A DNA stretch of 64,000 bases from G965197715 sp965247615 (GCA_965247615.1 OZ252022.1:2294001-2358000), one strand, 5' to 3'; numbered from the stretch's first letter, positions 17,099-25,952 are shown. Translations and numbers: made by a program. The notes: generated by a model from the letters alone, not told the origin.

Positions 17099-17944
17099 AT
17101 GCAGACGGAGTGGATTGAGCAGCTTGAGGACATTGTCGCCCGCTTCCGCATGGGCGAGGCGGAGGTCAGCCGTACCTTCTTCGAGGCGCAGCGGCCCCTG
17201 GAGAAGCACGCCAGGTGGCTCAGGTTTCAGATCACGCGGGAGGCGCGCAACCTGCGTGAGATCTCCGGCGACTACCTCAAGAACATGGTCGACAGGACGG
17301 ATGACACGGTGACGCGTGAGGCCCTGGTGGACCGGGTGAAGGAGGACTACCAGGAGCTGCGCCACTACGGGATGCTGGCCTATCTCTACGAGGGGATCAC
17401 GGGGGAGCGGATCAGGTGGCAGGAGCTGGTTGCCCAAGCGCCGTCCGCCGACTGGTTCGAGTTCGGCCTGCGGGAACAGACGCGGCGGCGGCAGCTGGCG
17501 GAGGTCTCGGAGGTGCACAAGGCGGCGGGCGCATTCACCAGCGGCGGGGGCGGCGCGCTATTCTACGGCTTCATCGGCCTGCAGGGCGGCGACTACGAGG
17601 AGCTGCTCTCTGAGGCCGGCAAGATAGTGCTGCACGACGAGCAGGAGCACGGAGCGTCCGAGGGGCGGGACCTGCTGTACCCACTGGTACAGACGGAAGA
17701 CAACTTTCAGGCGTCGGCGGAGATCATCAGGGAGCTCTCGACCATCCGGCTCCAGATCCGCAACCAGCAGTTCGGCTACCCCCTCAGCGAGGAGCGGGTC
17801 AGCGCCATCGTCCGTGGGGACATCCAGCCAGCGACGCAGACGGTCCTGGTGGAGGCATCGTCGGAGATCATGGAGGACCACGACTGGTTCGAGCGCTTCC
17901 ACGGGAGCGCCAAGCCGCTGTCCAACGTGAGCGTGGCGGGATAG
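17099..17944 (+). CDS. Helical protein, probable ferritin-like di-iron fold
   Basis: 281 aa, ATG at 17099 after GGAGGGAGG. Longer in-frame extensions upstream run through repeat DNA and are rejected. I do not recognise a named family. The protein is mostly helical and contains two ExxH motifs, ELRH near residue 86 and EQEH near residue 182, plus acidic helices such as EAEVSRTFFEAQ. Paired ExxH motifs within long helices are the signature of di-iron carboxylate or ferritin-like proteins. A Gly-rich loop (FTSGGGGALFYGF) separates the halves. A metal-dependent oxidase or iron protein is inferred from this pattern alone. It precedes the bicupin gene by 110 bp. Confidence 0.7.
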   Translation: MQTEWIEQLEDIVARFRMGEAEVSRTFFEAQRPLEKHARWLRFQITREARNLREISGDYLKNMVDRTDDTVTREALVDRVKEDYQELRHYGMLAYLYEGITGERIRWQELVAQAPSADWFEFGLREQTRRRQLAEVSEVHKAAGAFTSGGGGALFYGFIGLQGGDYEELLSEAGKIVLHDEQEHGASEGRDLLYPLVQTEDNFQASAEIIRELSTIRLQIRNQQFGYPLSEERVSAIVRGDIQPATQTVLVEASSEIMEDHDWFERFHGSAKPLSNVSVAG

Positions 17945-17999
17945 GGTTCGGGCGATTCGAGGTGGAGGCGTTCGCTGGGACTATGCCGGAAGCGGCGGA

Positions 18000-18027
18000 T
18001 TGACAGACGGGAATACAGGGCTAGACT
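18000..18027 (+). promoter_or_regulatory. Predicted promoter of the bicupin gene
   Basis: TTGACA (18000-18005), 16-nt spacer, TAGACT (18022-18027). Confidence 0.6.
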
Positions 18028-18054
18028 AGACGCAGAATCGAAGGAGGTGTGGCC

Positions 18055-19191
18055 ATGGCAACACAGACAAGCGGGCAACCGGATGTCCAGAGCATCGCGC
18101 CGGCGAAGACCGCCTACGAGACCTGGATCGAGTCGATTGGCATCCCCATCCACCGGGGGTACTACCTGGAAGACGTTCGGACCATCGAGCTGGGGTGGTG
18201 GCCGGAGCGGGAGTGCAACGCCGCCTTCCTCATGCTGGAGGGCCAGGAAGGCGTAGCCGAGGCGCGACTCACAGAGATCCCGCCGGGGAAGACGCTGCCG
18301 CCGATGAAGTTCGCGTTTGATGAGCTGACCTACGTGGTGGAAGGCCGGGGTCTCTCCACCGTGTGGCCGGAAGACGGGAAGCCCAAGAAGACCCTCGAGT
18401 GGCAGAAGTACAGCCTGTTCATGCTGCCGCGGAACCAGTACTTCCAGCTCAGCAACACCCAGGGGGACCGGCCAGTACGGCTGCTGCACACCAACGCACT
18501 CCCCATTGGGATGGCCGCGACGCCGGACCCGGCGTTCTTCTTCAACAACCCGTATACGGCCCCGGAGATCGCGGAGGGCGCCGGCGGGTTCTACTCGGAG
18601 GCGAAGGTATACGAGGAGACCAACGAGAGCCGTGCGGCGCGGGTGCGCTCCTTCTGGGTGGGCAACTTCTTCCCGGACCTGCGTGCGTGGGACAAGCTGG
18701 TCCCCTTCAAGGGCAGAGGGGCCGGCGGCACGACGGTTTTCATGCGCTACCCCGGGTCGCCGCTGTACACGCACATGTCCGTCTTTGACGCGCAGACCTA
18801 CAAGAAGGGGCATCGTCATGGCCCGGGCGTGGTGATCATCATCCCCGCGGGCGAGGGCTACTCCATCATGTGGCCCGAGGGGCAAGACAAGGTGGTGGTC
18901 CCCTGGCACGAGGCCAGCGTCTTCGTGCCGCCCAACCGCTGGTTCCACCAGCACTTCAACGTTGGCTCCAGCCCCGGCCGCTACCTGGCCCTGCACCCGG
19001 CACGGCAGTTCGGGATGGGCGAGCGGGTGGCGGACCCCCGGGACCAGATCGAGTACCCGGAGGAGGACCCCTTCGTCCGCGAGAAGTTCGCGGAGGAGCT
19101 GGGCAAACGCGGGCTGAAGAGCATCATGCCGGATGTGTGCTACCAGGACCCGAACTTCGAGTGGGACTACAAGGCCTACGATCAGGCGTAG
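18055..19191 (+). CDS. Bicupin-domain protein
   Basis: 378 aa. The ATG at 18055 has AGGAGG seven bases upstream; a GTG two codons earlier is less well placed. Two cupin modules are visible. The first is around residues 75-150 (EIPPGKTLPPMKFAFDEL, then YVVEGRG). The second is around residues 240-320 (YTHMSVFDAQTYKKGHRHGP, then IIIPAGEGYSIMWPEG); GHRHGP in the second supplies a His-x-His metal site. WFHQHFNVGSSPGRYLALHP closes the barrel. The layout resembles gentisate-dioxygenase-like bicupins, but the substrate is unknown. It has its own promoter and ends at a textbook terminator. Confidence 0.85.
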   Translation: MATQTSGQPDVQSIAPAKTAYETWIESIGIPIHRGYYLEDVRTIELGWWPERECNAAFLMLEGQEGVAEARLTEIPPGKTLPPMKFAFDELTYVVEGRGLSTVWPEDGKPKKTLEWQKYSLFMLPRNQYFQLSNTQGDRPVRLLHTNALPIGMAATPDPAFFFNNPYTAPEIAEGAGGFYSEAKVYEETNESRAARVRSFWVGNFFPDLRAWDKLVPFKGRGAGGTTVFMRYPGSPLYTHMSVFDAQTYKKGHRHGPGVVIIIPAGEGYSIMWPEGQDKVVVPWHEASVFVPPNRWFHQHFNVGSSPGRYLALHPARQFGMGERVADPRDQIEYPEEDPFVREKFAEELGKRGLKSIMPDVCYQDPNFEWDYKAYDQA

Positions 19192-19236
19192 GTGACACCC
19201 GCGAGTGGACTAGCAGTCGCCCCGTCTGGGGCGGCG

Positions 19237-19270
19237 GAGCCACGGGCCCAAAGGGCCCGTGGCTCTTTTT
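19237..19270 (+). terminator. Rho-independent terminator after the bicupin gene
   Basis: GAGCCACGGGCCC pairs perfectly with GGGCCCGTGGCTC around AAA, followed by five T. Confidence 0.92.
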
Positions 19271-19403
19271 CGTGCTGCGGACCGCGAGCGAAGCCCGATG
19301 AGGCGGGCGTCTGTTATCGGATACCGAAGTCTGAGACAGCGGAGGACAGGGAACCGCGAGCATCGAGCCTACCCTTACGCAGGTCCCTAGGAGACTTGGC
19401 GCT

Positions 19404-19877
19404 CTAGCCCTGTATGAGCCCGTCCGCGATGGCCTTTGAGCGGAGGTCTCCCAGGCATACAAGGTGGTCCCGGATCGCCTCAACGGCGGCGTCAACCATT
19501 CCCGCCTGTATGCCTTGCGCCTCATCGGCGAACTCGGCGTCGCGGACAAGGGCGTCGGCGTCGGCGCGGATCTTGTCGAAAGCCCACACCAACTGGTCGG
19601 GGACGAGCTTCAGGTCCTCCGGGAAGGCCTGCTGTGAAGCGCCGGGTTTCTCGGGGTCGTAGCGGCCGCGGTGCCAGTGTCCCCGGGACTCGTGGCAGTC
19701 GAAACGGGCGACCTCCTGGTTGCGCACCTCGACGCCGACGGTGGGTCCGCCACAGGGAACGCCCGCAATCCTGACGATGCGGATGGGCCATACGTAGGCT
19801 GCCACCTGGCCGTCCTCCGACAACGGGACGCGCATTTCCGTGCCCAAGTACCGCTCATTCAGTCGCTTGGTTGGCAT
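19404..19877 (-). CDS. Hypothetical protein
   Basis: 157 aa, ATG at 19877 after AGGAGGT. I do not recognise a named domain. The N-terminal half is beta-rich (EMRVPLSEDGQVAAYVWPIR, then VARFDCHESRGHWHRGRYDP). CHESRGHWHRG is an intriguing Cys/His cluster that could bind metal. The C-terminal half is helical and ends AIRDHLVCLGDLRSKAIADG. It is a single gene, convergent with the bicupin, with a perfect REP-like hairpin just upstream. Function unknown. Confidence 0.7.
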   Translation of the reverse strand: MPTKRLNERYLGTEMRVPLSEDGQVAAYVWPIRIVRIAGVPCGGPTVGVEVRNQEVARFDCHESRGHWHRGRYDPEKPGASQQAFPEDLKLVPDQLVWAFDKIRADADALVRDAEFADEAQGIQAGMVDAAVEAIRDHLVCLGDLRSKAIADGLIQG

Positions 19878-19944
19878 GTGTGACCTCCTATCCGGCCTCT
19901 TGCGGCACACGATAGCACAGGCGGGCAACGGAGGATAGCGGCAG

Positions 19945-19976
19945 GCGTAGGGGCGATTGGCGAATCGCCCCTACGC
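19945..19976. repeat. REP-like perfect palindromic hairpin
   Basis: GCGTAGGGGCGATT pairs with AATCGCCCCTACGC around GGCG. The same core (GGGGCGAT/ATCGCCCC) recurs at 54673-54699 in the cox operon terminator. Confidence 0.75.
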
Positions 19977-20102
19977 TTCAGGTTAGCGTTCGGAGTCCCG
20001 CGAAAGTTGGTGCCGGTGGGGTTGCCCCACCTTTGCCCCACCACCCTGGATTCCCGGTCGCTGCGCGACGGCTTTGTGGAGGTGAGTTGGGAGCGTTGCG
20101 TC

Positions 20103-20135
20103 GGGTCGCTGGCGCGACGGCCATGTGGGGGGAGG
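20103..20135 (-). repeat. Partial inverted copy of the 108-bp repeat
   Basis: 33 nt containing GGTCGCTGGCGCGACGGCC match the complement of 16799-16906 with one difference. A more worn unit lies just upstream, near 20055-20085. Confidence 0.65.
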
Positions 20136-20153
20136 CCCCGCGCCGCCCCGCCA

Positions 20154-20184
20154 CCCTGGATTCCCGCTTTCAAGGGAAAGACGG
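20154..20184 (+). repeat. 31-nt hairpin repeat, worn copy
   Basis: Begins CCCTGGATTCCCGCTTTC like 43546-43576, then diverges in the second arm. Confidence 0.55.
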
Positions 20185-20231
20185 AAGGGGGCCGGGGTGG
20201 ACGTATGAGACCGGCTGGATAGCCTGGGCCG

Positions 20232-21131
20232 CTACTCCGTGCCACGGAGCCTGGGGTCGAGGATGTCGCGGAGGGCGTCGCCCAGAAGGTTGAAGGCCAG
20301 CACCACAGCGGTGATGGCGATTCCGGGGGTGAGGGCGAGCCACGGAGCCACACGCATGAAGTTGCGGGCCGGGCCGCTGAGCATGGAGCCCCAGGTGGGG
20401 TCGGGCGGTGGCGGGCCGAGGCCCAGGAAGCTCAGGGAGGACTCGGCGATGATGGCCGTCCCAACTGACAGGGACGTGATGACGATGATGGGGGCCAAGC
20501 AGTTGGGCAGGATGTGGATGAGCATCATCCGCATCCCGGAGCAGCCTATGGCCCGGGCCGACTCAATGTAGGTGTTCTGCATCACGGAGAGGGCGGTCCC
20601 CCTCACAACGCGGGTCTTCCCCGCGAAGGTGTTGATGCCGATGGCCAGGATGACGTTGAAGAGGGACTGGCCCAGGGTGGCAACGATGGCGATGACAAGG
20701 ATGAGGGAGGGGAATGCCTGGGCGGAGTCGATGAACCGCTGAACGACGAGGTCGTAGCGGCCGCCGAAATAGGCGGAGGTCAGGCCCAGGGTTACGCCGA
20801 TGACCACGCCCATAGTCACGGCGGAGATCCCCACGAGCAGGGAGGTGCGGGCGCCCAGGAGGATGCGGCTGAAGAGGTCCCTGCCCAGCTCGTCGGTGCC
20901 GAGCCAGTGGGAGAAGGACGGGGCTTGTAGGGCGATGCTGGGCTCGGGCTCTATCGGGTCGTAGGGCGCCACGGCTTCGGCGAAGACCGCTGCAAACACC
21001 ACCACCACAAGGACGAGGGCCGATGCGGTGCCCAGGTACTTCCGCCTGGCGACGCGGAAGAACGCCTTCGCTCGACCCCTTCTGGGAAGGTGCGCTGATT
21101 GCAGTATCAGCGCACGGGGTTGCGTGGACAT
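20232..21131 (-). CDS. ABC transporter permease, DppC type (operon 2)
   Basis: 299-aa inner-membrane permease. After a membrane anchor come APYDPIEPEPS and WLGTDELGRDLFSRIL, then the transport domain. The EAA loop is YIESARAIGCSGMRMMLIHI, and the end LGDALRDILDPRLRG is standard for DppC. It follows the DppB gene by 18 bp and is the last gene of this operon. It is homologous to the permease at 3312-4238. As there, no ATPase gene is present, so the two systems may share ATPases encoded elsewhere. Substrate unknown. Confidence 0.9.
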   Translation of the reverse strand: MSTQPRALILQSAHLPRRGRAKAFFRVARRKYLGTASALVLVVVVFAAVFAEAVAPYDPIEPEPSIALQAPSFSHWLGTDELGRDLFSRILLGARTSLLVGISAVTMGVVIGVTLGLTSAYFGGRYDLVVQRFIDSAQAFPSLILVIAIVATLGQSLFNVILAIGINTFAGKTRVVRGTALSVMQNTYIESARAIGCSGMRMMLIHILPNCLAPIIVITSLSVGTAIIAESSLSFLGLGPPPPDPTWGSMLSGPARNFMRVAPWLALTPGIAITAVVLAFNLLGDALRDILDPRLRGTE

Positions 21132-21149
21132 TGCCCTGCCTCCTGCCGC

Positions 21150-22103
21150 CTACCGGTAACGAATGCGCGGGTCGAACCAGCCGTAGCTCAGGTCCACGAT
21201 CAGGTTCACCAGCACGAAGACCGTTGCAAAGAAGAGGACGTTGATCTCGAGCTGGGTGAAGTCGCGGTGATGGATGGCGTCCAGGGTGAGCTGCCCAACG
21301 CCGGGGAGAGCGAAGATGTTCTCGATGATGACGGTGCCGCCCAGGAGATACCCCAGGTGGTGCCCCGCGTTGGTGATGACCGGAATCATGGCGTTCTTGA
21401 GTGCGTGGCCGTACCAGACCCGGCGGGTGGTGAGCCCCTTGGAGAAGCCTGTGCGGATATAGTCTTGGCGCATGACTTCCAGCATGGTGTTGCGGGTCAG
21501 GCGGGTCAGGGAGGATGCGCCGGAGGTGCCAAGGATGAGGGCGGGCAGGAAGAACTGCTGGAGGTTTACGAAGGGCTCTTCCCAGATGCGGGCAACGCCG
21601 AACAGTGGCGGAATCCAGCCAAATACAGCGGCAAAGAAGACAATGGCCATGATCCCCAGCCAGAAATTGGGCGTGGCGATGCCAAGGATTGCGAAGAACC
21701 GGGCGATCTGGTCCGCGGCCTTGTCCTGATGGGTTGCCGAGAAGACGCCTATAGGGACGGCGATGGTCAGTTGGAGGAGAAAGGCCAACAGCGCCAACTC
21801 CACGGTGACGGGGAGCCGTTCCACCAGCTCGTTCACCACGGGTTTGCGCGTCCACAGCGAGGTGCCCGCGTCCAGTCGAAGCAGGCCGCCAATCCAACTC
21901 ACGTACTGAATGTGGAACGGCTTGTCCATGCCCAGGGACTTCCTGAGCTCGTCCAGCTCCTCCAGGGTCATGTCATCGGCGTCGGCGTACATGACGTCGA
22001 GGACGTCGCCCGGGGCGATGCGAAGAAAGAAGAAGGTGAAGAAGGTAACGCCCAGGATCACAGGGAAGAGCAGGAGCAGCCTCTTGGCGGCGTATGTCCT
22101 CAT
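21150..22103 (-). CDS. ABC transporter permease, DppB type (operon 2)
   Basis: 317-aa inner-membrane permease with the DppB start (AAKRLLLLFPVILGVTFFTF), FLRIAPGDVLD, five later membrane segments, EAA-type loop RQDYIRTGFSKGLTTRRVWY, FALPGVGQLTLDAI and the C-terminal DPRIRYR. It pairs with the DppC-type protein directly downstream. A perfect 14-bp hairpin (22221-22252) separates it from the binding-protein gene. Confidence 0.9.
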   Translation of the reverse strand: MRTYAAKRLLLLFPVILGVTFFTFFFLRIAPGDVLDVMYADADDMTLEELDELRKSLGMDKPFHIQYVSWIGGLLRLDAGTSLWTRKPVVNELVERLPVTVELALLAFLLQLTIAVPIGVFSATHQDKAADQIARFFAILGIATPNFWLGIMAIVFFAAVFGWIPPLFGVARIWEEPFVNLQQFFLPALILGTSGASSLTRLTRNTMLEVMRQDYIRTGFSKGLTTRRVWYGHALKNAMIPVITNAGHHLGYLLGGTVIIENIFALPGVGQLTLDAIHHRDFTQLEINVLFFATVFVLVNLIVDLSYGWFDPRIRYR

Positions 22104-22220
22104 GGCGTCACCTTGCGGGCCTCATCGTCATGCTTTGGCAGCGCGACCCATAGCCCATCGTCGGGCAGTCACCCAAGCCCAGCCCCGGTCTGCGCGTGAA
22201 CGCAGATTGGGGCTAGACAC

Positions 22221-22252
22221 GGTCGCGGGGGCTGTTGTCAGCCCCCGCGACC
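22221..22252 (-). terminator. Perfect stem-loop between binding-protein and permease genes
   Basis: GGTCGCGGGGGCTG pairs with CAGCCCCCGCGACC around TTGT. It has no T-tract and is the counterpart of 5279-5312 in the first transporter operon. It probably protects the binding-protein mRNA or limits read-through. Confidence 0.65.
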
Positions 22253-22269
22253 TCATGGTTGCGTCCCTA

Positions 22270-24033
22270 TTACCGATCCAGCCAGGCATTGGTCAGGGGC
22301 TTGCCCTCAGTGCCAAAGCTGGGGGCGTAGTTCTTGAGCTCCGGTGTCCAGAACCGGTGGACCACGTTGTAGTACAGGGCCAGGGAGTAGGCGTTGTCGA
22401 AGATGTGGGTCACCGCGGCCCGGATGACCTCCTTGCGCTTGACGGGGTCAGCCTCCCGGCGCTGCTGATCGATGAGGGCGTCCAGGGCGTCATCCCGCAG
22501 CCCGCCGTAGTTGCGCTTGTTGGTGGAGTGGTGGATGTGGAGATAGGAGTCCACCTCCGCCTGCACGGACTTGCCCGTGGTCTGCATCTGGTAGGCGTAG
22601 GGGAAGCCGTTCTCATCCCTGGACTTCTTCAGCTTGGCGTAGTCCGTATAGTCCAGGGACTGGAAGTTGAGCCGGATGCCCACCTTCTTGAGCTGGGACT
22701 GCATGAGCTCGATCTCGGTGATGTAGGCGTCGCCGAAGCGCTTGCCCGGATAGGTGAAGTCGATGTCGACCCCGTCGGTGTACCCGGACTGGGCCAGGAG
22801 GCTCCGCGCCTCGTCTGGGTCGAAGCGGACCATCTTCCTGATCTCCGCATCGGTGAAGGTGTCCGGCAGGGCGCCGGCGAGGGCGAAGGCGCCCTGCCCG
22901 CCGGACATCAGGTCGATGATCTCCTGGCGGTTAATGCCCAGGGAGACGGCCTTGCGCACCCGCACGTCATTGAGGGGGGGCAGGACGGTGTTCATGTACA
23001 TGTGCCGCGGCGTGGGCGCCGGCCAGGTGTGGTGGACAGCGTCCGGGTTGTCCCTGACGATCTGCTGCGCGGCCGCGGGAGCGATGGTGCTGGCATCCAA
23101 GATGTCCAACTGCTTGGTCTGGAAGGCGGCAAATGCCGTGGCGTCCTCCGGGACGTGCAGCCAGTTGACCTCGTCGATGTAGGGCTTGCCGGGCTCCCAG
23201 TAGGTGGGGTTCTTGGCCCAGACGTAGACGTTGCCCCGCTGCCACTTGTCCTTCGCGAGCTGGAAGGGTCCCGTTCCCAGGGCGCGGCTCTGGAAGTTGC
23301 CGTCCTGGTCGAAGATCTCACGGGGGTAGACGGGGTTGAAGTCGTTGGCGGCGTAGTTAATGAAGGGAACGAAGGGGTCTTTGAAGCTCACGATCACCGT
23401 GTAGGCGTCGGGGGTCTCGACGCCCTCGAGTCCAGCGAAGAACAGGGTCTGGAAGGGCGCCTTGGGCAGGCCCCGGTCCTTGTAGTCCGCGAACTCTCCC
23501 GTCCTGGACTGGTACTCATAGGTGAACTTGACGTCCGCGGAGGTAAGCTCCCTGCCGTTGGCCCCGTCCACGACGGGATAGTCGGCGAACTTCACGCCCT
23601 TGCGCAGCTTGAAGGTGAAGCTCCGTCCGTCCGCCGACGCTTCCCAGGTCTCGGCCAGCTCCGGCCTCAGGACGAGGCTGTTGTGGTGGACGTCGGGCCC
23701 GTACTCAAAGCCCAGGACGCTGTTGTACATGTACGCCTGGCTCTGGCCCTGGGGGATGGACTTGCCCAGGTTATAGGTCAGGTCGAACTCTTCGGCCAGG
23801 TCGCCGGCGATGCGGGTCCGTATCGCGCCGCCGTACACCGGTGTTCCGGCCTCCATTGCGGGTGCCGAGCTCTCCGCCTTCTCAGGCATGGCGGCCTCGG
23901 GTTGTGCGGCGGCCGGATCGGGCTGGGGAGCGGGCGCAGCGGCGGGCTCCGATCCGCCCGCGCACGCCATCGCCAGGACCAAGAGCAGAGCCACCGCGCC
24001 CGATAGGGCCATCATCTTCCTCTTCATCAGCAT
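22270..24033 (-). CDS. ABC transporter substrate-binding lipoprotein, family 5 (operon 2)
   Basis: 587 aa. MKRKMMALSGAVALLLVLAM ends in the lipobox MACAGG, followed by an Ala/Pro linker. The SBP_bac_5 domain shows LAETWEASADGRSFTFKLRK, SADVKFTYEYQS and DVRVRKAVSLGINRQEI. The ATG at 24033 follows GGAGGAG. A promoter is proposed at 24125-24153. Paralogue of the protein at 5332-7134 but with little close identity, so the ligands are probably different. It lies upstream of two permease genes with no ATPase gene. Confidence 0.9.
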   Translation of the reverse strand: MLMKRKMMALSGAVALLLVLAMACAGGSEPAAAPAPQPDPAAAQPEAAMPEKAESSAPAMEAGTPVYGGAIRTRIAGDLAEEFDLTYNLGKSIPQGQSQAYMYNSVLGFEYGPDVHHNSLVLRPELAETWEASADGRSFTFKLRKGVKFADYPVVDGANGRELTSADVKFTYEYQSRTGEFADYKDRGLPKAPFQTLFFAGLEGVETPDAYTVIVSFKDPFVPFINYAANDFNPVYPREIFDQDGNFQSRALGTGPFQLAKDKWQRGNVYVWAKNPTYWEPGKPYIDEVNWLHVPEDATAFAAFQTKQLDILDASTIAPAAAQQIVRDNPDAVHHTWPAPTPRHMYMNTVLPPLNDVRVRKAVSLGINRQEIIDLMSGGQGAFALAGALPDTFTDAEIRKMVRFDPDEARSLLAQSGYTDGVDIDFTYPGKRFGDAYITEIELMQSQLKKVGIRLNFQSLDYTDYAKLKKSRDENGFPYAYQMQTTGKSVQAEVDSYLHIHHSTNKRNYGGLRDDALDALIDQQRREADPVKRKEVIRAAVTHIFDNAYSLALYYNVVHRFWTPELKNYAPSFGTEGKPLTNAWLDR

Positions 24034-24124
24034 GTTGCTCCTCCTCTTCCGCTTACCGTGAGAACCGGGCTTCGATAGTGTTCTTTGGATTCAGTGCGAA
24101 ACCCAGGCGCTCAGGATTCAGTTG

Positions 24125-24153
24125 GATATATCATAGTTACCAGGGGGTGTCAA
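24125..24153 (-). promoter_or_regulatory. Predicted promoter of transporter operon 2
   Basis: TTGACA (plus 24148-24153), 17-nt spacer, TATATC (24125-24130); leader about 85 nt, as in operon 1. Confidence 0.65.
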
Positions 24154-24174
24154 CAATTCCATCGATACGCCGGT

Positions 24175-24198
24175 GGCTGACGACGTTCGTCGTCAGCC
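24175..24198. terminator. Hairpin downstream of the YciI-like gene
   Basis: GGCTGACGAC pairs with GTCGTCAGCC around GTTC; no T-tract. It lies between the YciI-like gene's stop and the operon 2 promoter. Confidence 0.45.
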
Positions 24199-24259
24199 TT
24201 GTCGCACGCTGTATCCGCAGTGGCGCGAGGCTGAGGCAGGGGGACGCCGGGGGCGCCTT

Positions 24260-24586
24260 CTAGCTGCCGGAGCGCTCTCGCTGCAGGGCCTGGAGGGCCT
24301 CCTCGCCGAAGGGCCCTTCGCCCATGAACTGGTTTACGGCCCATCCGTACATCTCGTATGTCCTGAGGCCGCGGCTGTGCCAGGGATGCTGGTCCAGGAG
24401 CTCTTGGGCCGCTTCACGAGAGCTTGCACGGAGCACCCAGATGCCGCCACCGCCCTCCGCGATGGGTCCCGTCAGGACGAGGTCGCCTGCGGCGTGGTGC
24501 TCCTTGAGCCAGGCGGCGTGATCGGGGGCGTACTGCTGAATCTGCTCCTGGGGAGCGGCGGGCTTGCTGATGACCAGGTACCACAT
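24260..24586 (-). CDS. YciI-like (dimeric alpha/beta barrel) protein
   Basis: 108 aa. The ATG at 24586 (MWYLVISKPA) follows GGAAGGGAGG; the longer frame above it is rejected. The fold pattern matches YciI: first strand WYLVISK, YAPDHAAWLKEHHAAGDLVL with the conserved His/Asp region, GPIAEGGGGIWVLRASSREA, then DQHPWHSRGLRTYEMYGW. YciI-like proteins are small enzymes or stress-linked proteins of poorly defined chemistry. It lies downstream of an acyl-CoA dehydrogenase gene on the same strand, 110 bp away. Confidence 0.8.
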   Translation of the reverse strand: MWYLVISKPAAPQEQIQQYAPDHAAWLKEHHAAGDLVLTGPIAEGGGGIWVLRASSREAAQELLDQHPWHSRGLRTYEMYGWAVNQFMGEGPFGEEALQALQRERSGS

Positions 24587-24695
24587 ATGGGCGCCTCCCT
24601 TCCTGTGAGTAGTTCGACCTAAGCCAAGAATTATCGTACTCGCCAACCACGACCCCCCGCTGCCGGGCGGAGGCGCATGGACACAGCGCTCGGAG

Positions 24696-25856
24696 CTACA
24701 GCGCGTACTCCCGCAGGAGGCTGCGGGCGATGATGAGCTTCTGGATCTCGTTGGTGCCCTCGCCGATGATCATGAGGGGGGCGTCGCGGTAGTAGCGCTC
24801 AACGGGGAAGTCCTTGATATAGCCGTAGCCGCCGTGGATACGCATGGCGTCCAGCGTGACCTGGCCGCACATCTCGCTGGCGAAGAGCTTGGCCATGCCC
24901 GCCTCCAAGTCGCAGCGCTGGCCGCTGTCCTTCTTGCGGGCGGCCTGGTAGGTCAGGAGCCGCGCCGCCTGGATCTGGGTGGCCATGTCCGCCAGCATCA
25001 TCTGGATAGCCTGGTGCTGGGCTATGGGGACGCCGAAGGTGTGGCGCTGCTGGGCGTATCGGATGGCGGCCTCGAAGGCGGCGGTGGCCACGCCGACGGC
25101 CCTGGCGGCGATGTTGATGCGCCCCACCTCCAGGCCGCTCATGACCTGGTAGAAGCCCAGTCCCTCCTGGCCGCCTATGAGATTGGAGGCGGGGCAGCGG
25201 AAGTCCTGGAAGATGAACTCGCCGGTGTCCAGGCCGCGATACCCCAGCTTGTCCAGCTCCCGGCCGGTGGTGAAGCCCGGTCCGCCCTTCTCCACGATGA
25301 AGGCGCTGATGCCCCTGCGGCCCGGGTCCGCCTTGGGGTCCGTCTTGGCCAAGAGCAGGAACGTGTTGCCGCGGATGCCGTTGGTGATGAAGAGCTTGTT
25401 GCCGTTGATGACGTAGTCGTCGCCGTCCTTTATGGCGGAGGTCCGGATGGCCTGGACGTCGCTGCCGGCGTCGGGCTCAGTCTGGGCGAGGCCGCCGAAC
25501 CGCTCGCCGCGGGCCAGGGAGGGCAGCAGCCGTTGCTTCTGCTCCTGGGTGCCGTGGGTGGAGAGGACGTAGGACATGATGAGGTGGGTGTTGATGACCC
25601 CGGCCACGCTCATCCATCCCTTGCACAGCTCCTCCACGATCATGGCGTATGTCGAGTAGTCCAGGCCCATGCCGCCGTACTCCTGGGGGATGATGGCCCC
25701 GAAGAGTCCCAGGTCCCGCATCTTGGCGACGATGTCTGCGGGGTACTCGTTGGCGCGCTCCAGCTCCGTGGCCACGGGTGTGACATCGCGCCGCACAAAA
25801 TCGCGGACCATGGTCAGGATCTGCTTCTGGGTTTCCGTGAGGTCTTCGGTGGTCAT
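24696..25856 (-). CDS. Acyl-CoA dehydrogenase
   Basis: 386-aa FAD flavoprotein that introduces the alpha-beta double bond into acyl-CoA thioesters. Seen: AIIPQEYGGMGLDYST (N-terminal helical domain), FGGLAQTEPDAGSDVQAIRT (FAD-contacting beta domain), RQRHTF-type YAQQRHTFGVPIAQHQAIQ, and IHGGYGYIKDFPVERYYRD followed by IGEGTNEIQ, whose Glu matches the catalytic base of short/branched-chain enzymes. The ATG at 25856 follows ACGGAGG; the longer upstream frame is rejected. The CoA-transferase gene lies 97 bp upstream on the same strand, suggesting activation and oxidation of a shared organic acid. Confidence 0.92.
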   Translation of the reverse strand: MTTEDLTETQKQILTMVRDFVRRDVTPVATELERANEYPADIVAKMRDLGLFGAIIPQEYGGMGLDYSTYAMIVEELCKGWMSVAGVINTHLIMSYVLSTHGTQEQKQRLLPSLARGERFGGLAQTEPDAGSDVQAIRTSAIKDGDDYVINGNKLFITNGIRGNTFLLLAKTDPKADPGRRGISAFIVEKGGPGFTTGRELDKLGYRGLDTGEFIFQDFRCPASNLIGGQEGLGFYQVMSGLEVGRINIAARAVGVATAAFEAAIRYAQQRHTFGVPIAQHQAIQMMLADMATQIQAARLLTYQAARKKDSGQRCDLEAGMAKLFASEMCGQVTLDAMRIHGGYGYIKDFPVERYYRDAPLMIIGEGTNEIQKLIIARSLLREYAL

Positions 25857-25952
25857 GGGGCCGCCTCCGTGGTAGTCATGCGGGCCTGCCGCTGGGTTTC
25901 CTTGGGGTTGCGGCGCTCGGTGCGAGCGGCGGGGGTGCGCGGGCACCCAGGG

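Larger units (their letters stand above)
19878..20231. other. Intergenic region with REP-like repeats
   Basis: No gene. It holds a perfect 14-bp hairpin (19945-19976), a 33-nt match to the 108-bp repeats (20103-20135, opposite orientation) and a worn copy of the 31-nt hairpin repeat (20154-20184). Confidence 0.65.

Noticed and set aside
21910..24006. A 698-codon open frame antisense to the second binding-protein gene
   Set aside because: Valine/glycine/leucine-rich translation typical of antisense frames in high-GC DNA; the minus-strand lipoprotein with lipobox and family motifs is clearly the real gene.
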